A stretch of DNA of 6,527 nt, taken from contig RFNL01000181.1 in assembly GCA_009927195.1 (NCBI GenBank), forward strand, positions 1-6,527. The letters run 5' to 3'. The first letter of the stretch is position 1. Each line of letters starts with the position of its first letter. The notes beneath the pieces were generated by a model. The model made no database searches and was not told where the DNA came from. It was given only the letters and a program-made list of their open reading frames with translations. Shown piece after piece: positions 1 through 6,130 of the stretch. Source of the stretch: Betaproteobacteria bacterium (GTDB lineage Bacteria; Pseudomonadota; Gammaproteobacteria; Burkholderiales; Burkholderiaceae_C). Both the position numbers and the translations under genes were made by a program.

Positions 1-741
1 GACTTCGAAAAGGCCAAGGACAAAATCCTGATGGGCCCTGAGCGCAAGAGCATGGTCATGCCCGAAGACGAACGGCGCAACACCGCTTACCATGAGTCGG
101 GCCATGCGTTGATCGGCAAATTGCTGCCCAAATGTGATCCGGTGCACAAAGTCACCATTATTCCGCGTGGGCGTGCCTTGGGCGTGACCATGAGCCTGCC
201 CGAAAAAGACCGCTACAGCTATGACAGCGAATACATGCTCAATCAAATCAGCATGTTGTTTGGTGGGCGCATTGCCGAGGAAGTGTTCATGAAGCAAATG
301 ACCACTGGCGCGAGCAATGACTTCGAGCGGGCCACGCAAATTGCGCGCGACATGGTGATGCGCTACGGCATGTCAGAGGCTTTGGGGCCCATGGTTTACG
401 CTGAGAATGAAGGCGAAGTCTTTTTGGGCCGTTCGGTGACCAAGACCACCCACATGAGTGAGGCCACCATGCAAAAGGTCGATGCCGAGGTGCGCAGCAT
501 CATCGATCGCCAATACGCCCTGGCCCGCCGCTTGATCGAGGAAAACCAAGACAAAATGCACGCCATGGCCAATGCCTTGCTGGAGTGGGAAACCATTGAC
601 AGCGACCAACTCAATGACATCATGGCTGGCCGCCCGCCCAGCCCGCACAAAGACTGGGTGGCACGCACACCGCCTTCGTCGGGCGGTGATGGCGGTGGCA
701 ATGCGCCAGCCACCACCAATCCGGCGGCTTCAACCGCTTGA
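1..741 (+). CDS. ftsH: ATP-dependent zinc metalloprotease FtsH, C-terminal part (5' end outside window)
   Basis: FtsH is a membrane-anchored AAA+ protease that extracts and degrades misfolded membrane proteins and some short-lived regulators. The reading frame is open from base 1, so the N-terminal membrane segments and most of the AAA module lie upstream; 246 residues remain, essentially the M41 peptidase domain. The zinc motif HESGH is at 91-105 (residues 31-35), and the third zinc ligand is probably the Asp of GASND at 319-321. The sequence around GEVFLGRSV and the METID-like helix near 590-620 match the family closely. By alignment from memory with E. coli (His417/His421), about 385 residues are missing, giving a normal total near 630. 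The last 25 or so residues are a low-complexity Gly/Pro/Ala/Thr tail, variable in the family. A strong terminator follows the stop codon. Identification is very secure. Confidence 0.97.
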   Translation, partial: DFEKAKDKILMGPERKSMVMPEDERRNTAYHESGHALIGKLLPKCDPVHKVTIIPRGRALGVTMSLPEKDRYSYDSEYMLNQISMLFGGRIAEEVFMKQMTTGASNDFERATQIARDMVMRYGMSEALGPMVYAENEGEVFLGRSVTKTTHMSEATMQKVDAEVRSIIDRQYALARRLIEENQDKMHAMANALLEWETIDSDQLNDIMAGRPPSPHKDWVARTPPSSGGDGGGNAPATTNPAASTA

Positions 742-763
742 GCGTTTGCATGGACGGCAATCA

Positions 764-792
764 CATGGGGCTTCGGCCCCATGCGTCTTTTT
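764..792 (+). terminator. Intrinsic terminator after ftsH, overlapping the folP start
   Basis: A perfect 8-bp inverted repeat, CATGGGGC/GCCCCATG (764-771 and 776-783), closes on a TTCG tetraloop, the very stable C(UUCG)G type. Four bases later comes TTTTT (788-792), preceded by TC. This is the classic shape of a Rho-independent terminator and sits 23 bases past the ftsH stop. It contains the ATG at 765 that is a likely folP start, so it may also act as a translation-controlling hairpin. The structure is seen directly; termination activity is inferred. Confidence 0.8.
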
Positions 793-1637
793 GGCAAACC
801 ACGCGCTTTCGGCTGGATTTGTCAAAGCCCTTGGTGATGGGCATTGTCAATGTCACGCCCGACTCCTTTTCCGATGGTGGGCAGCATGCCGATGGGCCTG
901 GTGCCATTGCCCATGCCGAGCGCTTGGTTCGCGAAGGGGCTGACCTGTTGGACATTGGCGGCGAGTCTTCCCGACCGGGTGCGGCTGCGGTGGATGCCGC
1001 AACCGAGTGGGGGCGCATCCAAGGGCTGGTTGAAGAGGTCGTGCGCTGGAACTTGCCCATCAGCATCGACACCTGCAAGCCCGAGGTCATGCGCGCGGCC
1101 CTGGACGCGGGCGCGGACATCATCAACGACATCTGGGCTTTGCGCTGGCCCGGTGCCGCCCCAGTGGTGGCCGCGCATGGCCAGTGCGGCGTGTGCCTGA
1201 TGCACATGCACGCCCAACCGGCCAGCATGCAAGTCCATCCCATGGTCGGACAAGCTTTCGAGCCGGTCAGGGATTTTTTGCAACACCACGCCCAACGCCT
1301 GCAGGCGCTGGGCGTGGACCGTGAGCGCATCGTGCTCGACCCCGGCATTGGCTTTGGCAAAACCGTGGCGCAAAATTTTGAACTGTTGGCGCGCCAATCG
1401 GAATTGCTGGCCCTCGGTCATGGTGTGCTGGCCGGCTGGTCGCGCAAATCTGCTTTGGGGGCCATCACCGGATTGGACCTGGACCAACGGCTGGCCCCCA
1501 GCCTGGCTGCCGCTGTGCTGACGCTGGAGCGAGGCGCCCGGGTGTTGCGCGTGCACGATGTGGCACAAACCCTTGCAGCGGTGAAAGTCTGGCAGGCCGC
1601 CCGACCCCAAGCGCCGATTCAGCCGCAAACGGCATGA
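765..1637 (+). CDS. folP: Dihydropteroate synthase
   Basis: DHPS joins 6-hydroxymethyl-7,8-dihydropterin diphosphate to p-aminobenzoate, giving dihydropteroate in cytosolic folate synthesis; it is the sulfonamide target. The TIM-barrel signatures are in order: VMGIVNVTPDSFSDGG (Asn29), LLDIGGESSRPGA, SIDT, ADIINDIW, LMHM, LDPGIGFGK (Asp192), GWSRKS (Lys228) and RVHD (Arg262, His264). Each is offset by +7 from the E. coli active-site residues Asn22, Asp185, Lys221, Arg255 and His257. No insertion typical of resistant Sul enzymes is seen after the SRPGA loop. With this start the protein is 290 residues, normal for the family. The start is uncertain: ATG 765 has only a weak GGA at 752-754, ATG 750 and TTG 738 (overlapping the ftsH stop as TTGA) are alternatives, and the conserved region begins near FWQTTRF. 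The terminator hairpin lies over this start. glmM follows after 34 bases, so the two are probably co-transcribed. Confidence 0.95.
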   Translation: MGLRPHASFWQTTRFRLDLSKPLVMGIVNVTPDSFSDGGQHADGPGAIAHAERLVREGADLLDIGGESSRPGAAAVDAATEWGRIQGLVEEVVRWNLPISIDTCKPEVMRAALDAGADIINDIWALRWPGAAPVVAAHGQCGVCLMHMHAQPASMQVHPMVGQAFEPVRDFLQHHAQRLQALGVDRERIVLDPGIGFGKTVAQNFELLARQSELLALGHGVLAGWSRKSALGAITGLDLDQRLAPSLAAAVLTLERGARVLRVHDVAQTLAAVKVWQAARPQAPIQPQTA

Positions 1638-1671
1638 ACGGGTCATCCCACACCCCTTGAGAAACCACCCC

Positions 1672-3009
1672 ATGAGCAGACAATATTTTGGAACCGATGG
1701 CATCCGAGGCACCGTGGGCCAAGCCCCCATCACACCGGACTTTGTGTTGATGCTGGCCCATGCAGTGGGCCAAGTGCTCAAACAAGCGCACCCCCGGCCC
1801 AAGGTTTTGATCGGCAAAGACACCCGCATATCGGGCTACATGCTGGAATCAGCGCTCGAATCGGGGTTTAACTCGGCCGGGGTGGACGTGTTGCTGTTGG
1901 GGCCCTTGCCCACGCCGGCGGTGGCCTACCTCACCCGCGCCCAGCGTGCCCAACTGGGGGTGGTCATCAGCGCCAGCCACAACCCGTATCCCGACAACGG
2001 CATCAAGTTTTTCAGCGCCAACGGCAGCAAATTGCCCGATGCCTGGGAAATGGCGGTCGAGGCGCGTTTGCAGCAAGCCCCTGAGTGGGTCAGTTCCAGT
2101 GGCCTGGGCAAAGCACGCCGTTTGGACGATGCGCCTGGGCGCTACATTGAGTTTTGCAAAGGCACGGTCGACCCTGGGCTGAGTTTCGCCGGCTTGAAGT
2201 TCGTGGTCGATGCCGCCCACGGCGCGGCCTATCAGGTGGCTCCCCAGGTTTTTCGGGAATTGGGGGCCGAAGTGGTGGCCATTGGTTGTGCGCCTGACGG
2301 ACTCAACATCAACCATGGTGTGGGCGCGACCCATCCCGAGGCTTTGGTGGCGGCGGTGTTGGCCCATGGCGCTGATTACGGCATTGCTTTGGATGGCGAT
2401 GCAGATCGCTTGCAAATGGTCGACGCCAAAGGCCGCTTGTACAACGGCGACGAACTGCTTTTTGTGCTGGCCAAAGACCGCTGGCTGCGACAACTGCCTT
2501 TGCCCGGGGTGGTGGGCACCTTGATGACCAATATGGCGGTGGAGTTGGCCCTGCGCGCCAAAGGGGTGGAGGTGGTGCGCGCCAAAGTGGGTGACCGCTA
2601 TGTGCTCGAAGCCTTGCAAGAGCGATCTTGGCTTTTGGGCGGCGAAGGTTCTGGGCATTTGCTGGCGCTGGACAAGCACAGCACGGGCGACGGCATGGTC
2701 AGTGCGCTGCAAGTGCTGCAGGCCTGCGTCATGCAGCCACAAAGCTTGTCGCAGATGCTGCAAGAGGTGGTTTTGTTTCCGCAAACCTTGCTCAATGTGC
2801 GCATGCCCCAGGGCTTTGACTGGACCGTCCACGCGCCTTTGACCCAAGAGATGCAACGGGTGCAAGAGGAGTTGGGCCCTGAGGGCCGCTTGCTGGTGCG
2901 CCCCAGCGGTACAGAACCTTTGCTGCGCATCATGGTCGAGTCGGCCGATGCGCAGCGATCGCTGGCCCTGGCCCAACGCCTGAGCCAAACCTTGCCTGCG
3001 GTCGACTGA
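1672..3009 (+). CDS. glmM: Phosphoglucosamine mutase
   Basis: GlmM interconverts glucosamine-6-phosphate and glucosamine-1-phosphate, the step before GlmU in UDP-GlcNAc synthesis for peptidoglycan and LPS. The four domains of the alpha-D-phosphohexomutase family are visible: N-terminal FGTDGIRG (residues 6-13), the phosphoserine loop SASHNP with Ser102, the metal loop DGDADR with Asp241, Asp243 and Asp245, the sugar-specificity loop GGEGSGH, and the phosphate-binding RPSGTEP near 410-416. Ser102 and Asp241/243/245 have the same numbers as in E. coli, and the length of 445 residues is also identical, which supports ATG 1672 over the in-frame TTG at 1657. The Shine-Dalgarno is weak (TTGAGAA around 1657-1663). 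Known family members need Ser102 phosphorylation for activity. The gene follows folP by 34 bases, a classic arrangement in proteobacteria, and is followed by a terminator-like hairpin. Confidence 0.97.
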   Translation: MSRQYFGTDGIRGTVGQAPITPDFVLMLAHAVGQVLKQAHPRPKVLIGKDTRISGYMLESALESGFNSAGVDVLLLGPLPTPAVAYLTRAQRAQLGVVISASHNPYPDNGIKFFSANGSKLPDAWEMAVEARLQQAPEWVSSSGLGKARRLDDAPGRYIEFCKGTVDPGLSFAGLKFVVDAAHGAAYQVAPQVFRELGAEVVAIGCAPDGLNINHGVGATHPEALVAAVLAHGADYGIALDGDADRLQMVDAKGRLYNGDELLFVLAKDRWLRQLPLPGVVGTLMTNMAVELALRAKGVEVVRAKVGDRYVLEALQERSWLLGGEGSGHLLALDKHSTGDGMVSALQVLQACVMQPQSLSQMLQEVVLFPQTLLNVRMPQGFDWTVHAPLTQEMQRVQEELGPEGRLLVRPSGTEPLLRIMVESADAQRSLALAQRLSQTLPAVD

Positions 3010-3049
3010 AGCACCACACCCTGCATTTGGGGTCTCTCCCCAGACGGGA

Positions 3050-3075
3050 AAGACTTCGGGCGGTCTTGATTTTTT
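3050..3075 (+). terminator. Probable intrinsic terminator after glmM
   Basis: Forty bases past the glmM stop, AAGAC (3050-3054) pairs with GTCTT (3063-3067) across the 8-base loop TTCGGGCG, followed after two bases by six T (3070-3075). The stem is only 5 bp, so it is weaker than the ftsH terminator, but position and T-run fit the end of a folP-glmM transcript. Read-through into ppk1 is possible. Confidence 0.5.
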
Positions 3076-3097
3076 ACCTCATCAACGCCAGGGTCCA

Positions 3098-3135
3098 ATG
3101 GTTTCTCGGGACGAAGACCATCGGCATGGTTTTTT
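3098..3135 (+). promoter_or_regulatory. Mutually exclusive hairpins in the glmM-ppk1 spacer (attenuator-like)
   Basis: The segment AAGACCAT (3114-3121) can pair in two ways. Upstream, its part 3115-3121 pairs with ATGGTTT (3098-3104), giving 7 bp with one G-U. Downstream, the full segment pairs with ATGGTTTT (3126-3133) across the loop CGGC, giving 8 bp with one G-U and ending in a T-run (3130-3135). ATGGTTT therefore occurs twice, once on each side of its complement, which is the arrangement of a terminator/anti-terminator pair. The T-run forms part of the second stem, which weakens it as a terminator. Regulation is inferred only. Confidence 0.3.
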
Positions 3136-3151
3136 GTCACATAAGCTTCAT
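3134..3151 (+). promoter_or_regulatory. Weak Pho-box-like repeat upstream of ppk1
   Basis: TTGTCAC, four bases (ATAA), then GCTTCAT resembles the PhoB site architecture of two CTGTCAT-type 7-mers with an 11-base period. Against CTGTCAT the first half matches 5 of 7 positions (6 of 7 if a final C is allowed) and the second 4 of 7. PhoB control of ppk is known in some proteobacteria. The distance of 30 bases to the candidate -10 at 3182 is longer than usual, so this is tentative. Confidence 0.2.
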
Positions 3152-3181
3152 TCCCCGCCCTTTGGGGACACTTAAGATCGA

Positions 3182-3187
3182 TAAAAT
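3182..3187 (+). promoter_or_regulatory. Candidate -10 element for ppk1
   Basis: TAAAAT matches TATAAT at 5 of 6 positions in a locally A/T-rich stretch (3171-3187), rare in this G+C-rich window. No good -35 hexamer stands at 16-18 bases upstream, which would fit an activator-dependent promoter. Transcription would start near 3194, leaving a very short leader before the chosen GTG at 3206. Confidence 0.3.
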
Positions 3188-3205
3188 GTGCTTTTTTGTC
3201 CACTT

Positions 3206-5281
3206 GTGAACGACACAAACCACAACCCGACATCCCTGTTGCCTCTGCTGGACCGAGATGAAAGCATCTTGCGCTTTAACCAGCGGGTGTTGGATTGGGC
3301 GCGACGCGCCGATGTTCCGTTGCTGGAACGACTGCGCTATCTGTGCATCGTGTCGTCTAACCTGGACGAGTTTTTTGAAGTTCGCGCCGAGTTGCACCTG
3401 AACGCATCCCGCCATGGCAAGCATGAGGGCAACTACAGTCCCGCCAGTCATGTCCGCATCAGCGAGCGCGCCCATGCCTTGGTCGAAGAACAATACCAGT
3501 TGTACAACGAGCAATTGCTGCCCGCATTTGCCAGCAGTGGCATTCACATCTTGTCCCACAGCGAGCGCAATGCTGCTCAGCAGCAATGGGTCAAGGCTTA
3601 TTTCCACAACCACGTCAAGCCACTGCTCACCCCGGTGGGTCTGGACCCGGCCCACCCCTTTCCGCAGGTGGCCAACAAGTCACTCAATTTCATCGTGCGT
3701 TTGTCAGGCAAAGACGCTTTTGGCCGCGAAAACGAAATTGCCATCGTCAAAGTCCCCAGGGTGTTGCCCCGGGTGATCCGCTTGCCCGATCAAGCAGCGG
3801 GCAAAAAAATTCTGTTTGTCTCCCTCTCCAGCGTGATCCGCTCACATTTGAGCGATTTGTTCCCGGGCCGTGAAGTGGGGCAGTTCTCGCAGTTTCGCGT
3901 CACCCGACATTCCGACCTGGCGCTCGATGCCGAGGATGTGCAAAACCTGCGCACTGCGCTGCGTCAGGGCTTGCAACACCGTCATTACGGCGCGGCCGTG
4001 CGGTTGGAGGTGTCTGCAGGCTGTTCGGGCTTTTTGTCCGACTTTTTGCTCAAGCAATTTGATTTGCCCGCCCAAGCTTTGTACAGGGTGCATGGCCCGG
4101 TGAACCTGGTGCGCTTGAGCCAACTGATAGATCTGATCGACAGGCCCAAGCTCTTGTTTGTGCCTTACCGCGCCAGATTTCCGGCCCAATTGGTCGGGCG
4201 CGAGTCGGTGTTCGAGCGGTTGCGCAAACACGGCGATGTGTTGTTTCACCAACCCTTTGAAAGCTTTGATGGGGTGCTGTCGTTTTTGAGTGAGGCGGTG
4301 CACGATCCCACGGTTTTGGCCATCAAGCAGACCATATACCGCACCGGCACCGACTCGGCCATGATGGATTTGCTCACCGAAGCGGTGCGCCGAGGCATCG
4401 AGGTGACGGTGGTGGTGGAACTCAAGGCCCGTTTTGACGAAGAAGCCAATATCAATTGGGCAGAAAAACTCGAGCGCATCGGTGCCCAGGTCGTCTATGG
4501 TGTGGTGGGCCTGAAAACCCACGCCAAAATGATGCTCATCAGCCGACGCGAAGGCGCGCATATTCGCCGCTATGTGCACCTGTCCACCGGCAACTACAAC
4601 CCCAATACCGCCAAGCTCTATACCGACATCAGCCATTTGAGCGCCGACAGCGTGTTGACCGCCGAGGTCGAAAGCGTGTTTGGTTTGCTGGCCAGCCAAA
4701 ACCGGCCCCAGCGTTTGCAACAACTGTGGGTGGCCCCATTCCATTTGCAGCGGCGCTTGCTTGAAAAAATTGAGCAATTGACGCAGGCCGCCCAAGCCGG
4801 ACGCGACGCCCGGTTGGTGGCCAAAATGAATGCCCTCACCGACGAGGAATTGGTGCGCGCCTTGATGGTCGCGGGACATGCGGGGGTGAAGATCGACTTG
4901 ATTGTGCGCGGTGCATGCATCTTGCCCGCCCAGGTGCCTGGGTTTACCGACAACATTCGCGTGCGCTCGGTCGTTGGCCGCTTTTTAGAGCACTCGCGGG
5001 TGTTTTACTTCCGTTGCGGCCAGGACGAATCGCTCTACCTGTCCAGCGCAGACTGGATGAACCGCAACATGCTGCGCCGGGTGGAACTGGCCTGGCCGGT
5101 CAATGACCCGGTGCTGCGCCAGCGCGTCATTGACGAATGCCTGGTCGCGTATTTGCACGACAGCGCCAACGCCTGGAGCTTGCAAGCCGATGGCCATTAC
5201 ATCGATTTGGCCCAACACACGGCCCAACCCCTGCTCAGCGCCCAGGAGGCTCTCATGGTGCGTCACCAACACAAAGTTTGA
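3206..5281 (+). CDS. ppk1: Polyphosphate kinase 1
   Basis: PPK1 polymerises the gamma-phosphate of ATP into inorganic polyphosphate, reversibly, through a phosphohistidine intermediate. With GTG 3206 the protein has 691 residues (E. coli 688). Visible are the N-domain with SNLDEFFEVR (ATP-contacting Asn52, equivalent to E. coli Asn45), the head domain, and two PLD-like C-terminal domains: IYRTGTD (Arg379), KARFDEEAN (Arg409), GLKTHAK with the catalytic His439, STGNYNP, VRGAC, and LEHSRVFYF with His596, then YLSSADWMNRN. From Arg379 on, these sit at +4 relative to E. coli Arg375, Arg405, His435 and His592. The start is unsure: an in-frame GTG at 3188 would add six residues, and neither has a clear Shine-Dalgarno. 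GTG 3206 is preferred because it gives an N-terminus of typical length. A possible promoter and structured leader precede it. sixA follows after four bases, so both are probably on one mRNA. Confidence 0.96.
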   Translation: MNDTNHNPTSLLPLLDRDESILRFNQRVLDWARRADVPLLERLRYLCIVSSNLDEFFEVRAELHLNASRHGKHEGNYSPASHVRISERAHALVEEQYQLYNEQLLPAFASSGIHILSHSERNAAQQQWVKAYFHNHVKPLLTPVGLDPAHPFPQVANKSLNFIVRLSGKDAFGRENEIAIVKVPRVLPRVIRLPDQAAGKKILFVSLSSVIRSHLSDLFPGREVGQFSQFRVTRHSDLALDAEDVQNLRTALRQGLQHRHYGAAVRLEVSAGCSGFLSDFLLKQFDLPAQALYRVHGPVNLVRLSQLIDLIDRPKLLFVPYRARFPAQLVGRESVFERLRKHGDVLFHQPFESFDGVLSFLSEAVHDPTVLAIKQTIYRTGTDSAMMDLLTEAVRRGIEVTVVVELKARFDEEANINWAEKLERIGAQVVYGVVGLKTHAKMMLISRREGAHIRRYVHLSTGNYNPNTAKLYTDISHLSADSVLTAEVESVFGLLASQNRPQRLQQLWVAPFHLQRRLLEKIEQLTQAAQAGRDARLVAKMNALTDEELVRALMVAGHAGVKIDLIVRGACILPAQVPGFTDNIRVRSVVGRFLEHSRVFYFRCGQDESLYLSSADWMNRNMLRRVELAWPVNDPVLRQRVIDECLVAYLHDSANAWSLQADGHYIDLAQHTAQPLLSAQEALMVRHQHKV

Positions 5282-5285
5282 AGCC

Positions 5286-5747
5286 ATGGACTTGATTTTG
5301 TGGCGCCACGCCGAGGCCGAAGAAGCTGCCCCTGGTGGCAGCGACATGGAGCGTCAGCTCACCGCCCGGGGCGAAAAACAAGCCTTGCGCATGGCTCAAT
5401 GGTTGGAGCGCCAATTGCCTGAGAGCACCCGCATATTGAGCAGCCCTGCGCGCCGCTGCGAACAAACCGTGCTGTGTTTGGGGCGCAAGTACAAAGCCCG
5501 CGACGAGTTGTCGCCCGACGGCCAAGCCGAGCAACTGCTCAGCTTGGTGAATTGGCCAAATCAAAAAACGCCCACGTTGCTGGTAGGGCACCAGCCTTGG
5601 TTAGGTCAGGTCTTGTCCTTGGCCCTGGGTCAGCCTGAGGCCGCTTTGAGCGTTCGCAAGGGGGCGGTATGGTGGCTGCGTTCACGCCAACGAGAAGGTC
5701 AGTGGCAAACGGTTTTGATGTGCGTTCAGTCACCTGAATTTTTGTGA
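5286..5747 (+). CDS. sixA: SixA-type phosphohistidine phosphatase (histidine phosphatase superfamily)
   Basis: This is a 153-residue cytosolic member of the histidine phosphatase superfamily, the size of E. coli SixA (161). The nucleophile motif is LWRHAEAE (Arg7, His8), with Ala in place of the usual Gly of RHG, common in the SixA branch. Next come LTARGEKQA, SSPARRCEQT (Arg56) and the second catalytic histidine in VGHQPWLG (His102). SixA proteins dephosphorylate phosphohistidine; in E. coli the shown targets are the ArcB HPt domain and the nitrogen PTS protein NPr. The target here is not shown. The start ATG lies four bases after the ppk1 stop, with GAAG (5280-5283) too close to be a good ribosome site, so translation is probably coupled to ppk1. 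The frame stays open upstream inside ppk1, but the RHA motif at residues 7-9 fixes this start. A broader phosphatase role cannot be excluded. Confidence 0.87.
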   Translation: MDLILWRHAEAEEAAPGGSDMERQLTARGEKQALRMAQWLERQLPESTRILSSPARRCEQTVLCLGRKYKARDELSPDGQAEQLLSLVNWPNQKTPTLLVGHQPWLGQVLSLALGQPEAALSVRKGAVWWLRSRQREGQWQTVLMCVQSPEFL

Positions 5748-5813
5748 TCGATGGCCCGGCCGTGACCCCGCTTTGGCACAATGGCCAATCTGCGTGTCAT
5801 TTGAGCCCTCATC

Positions 5814-6098
5814 ATGTCCCAAGCCCTAGATCCCTCCGCCATTGCGTCGGCCATGCCCGAGTTGCCCGGATGGGCCCACCACCCCGAGCAAGCTTGTTTG
5901 TCGCGTGACTGGCAATTTGCCGATTTTGTCCAAGCCTTTGGGTTTGTCACGCAAGTGGCCTTGTTGGCCCAGGCCTTGGACCACCATCCCGATTGGTCGC
6001 AGTCTTATGACCGGGTGTCCATCCGCTTGCGCTCTCATGATGCCGCCGGTGTGACCCTGCGCGACATCGACATGGCCCGCCGCATCAATGCCTTGTGA
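5814..6098 (+). CDS. phhB: Pterin-4a-carbinolamine dehydratase
   Basis: This enzyme dehydrates 4a-hydroxytetrahydrobiopterin-type carbinolamine formed by aromatic amino acid hydroxylases, recycling the pterin cofactor. The 94-residue protein shows the family core: PGW near the N-terminus, a helix with FVQAFGFVTQVALLAQ, then DHHPDW (His57, His58, Pro59, Trp61), Y-x-x-V, and RSHDAAGVTLRD with His75. The 18-residue distance between His57 and His75 equals that between His61 and His79 of mammalian PCD. No phenylalanine hydroxylase gene (phhA) is visible, so the partner reaction is unknown; many bacteria carry such stand-alone PCDs with a proposed pterin or molybdopterin link. The gene is 66 bases past sixA; that gap holds CACAAT (5777-5782), a possible -10, without a clear -35. 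The ribosome site is weak (TGAG at 5802-5805). The symbol is a family label; orthology to Pseudomonas phhB is not proven. Confidence 0.88.
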   Translation: MSQALDPSAIASAMPELPGWAHHPEQACLSRDWQFADFVQAFGFVTQVALLAQALDHHPDWSQSYDRVSIRLRSHDAAGVTLRDIDMARRINAL

Positions 6099-6130
6099 CA
6101 CCGGTTGTCGCAGACCCCATCCCCTAAAAC

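Noticed and set aside
822..2988. Long minus-strand open frames opposite folP and glmM (822-1829, 335 residues; 1849-2988, 379 residues)
   Set aside because: They lie fully antisense to well-supported genes, have His/Gln/Arg-rich composition with no recognisable motif, and are expected from G+C-rich codon use.
3152..3168. TCCCC/GGGGA hairpin with a 7-base loop before ppk1
   Set aside because: The five-base-pair stem has no T-run. It could be a chance repeat and nothing ties it to a function.
3027..3209. 60-codon frame from TTG 3027 across the glmM-ppk1 spacer
   Set aside because: It has a rare start codon and no Shine-Dalgarno, passes through a terminator-like hairpin, and shows no family resemblance. 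Only its 3' end is kept as a weak finding.
3842..4879. 345-residue minus-strand open frame opposite ppk1
   Set aside because: It is antisense to the conserved catalytic half of PPK1 and its composition is that of a reverse-complement shadow.
5753..5761. GGCCCGGCC inverted repeat after sixA as a terminator
   Set aside because: The loop would be a single base and there is no T-run after it.
5773..5795. Sigma-54-like TTGGCAC before the carbinolamine dehydratase
   Set aside because: The -24-like TGGCAC is present, but the required GC-type -12 element at the right distance is absent.
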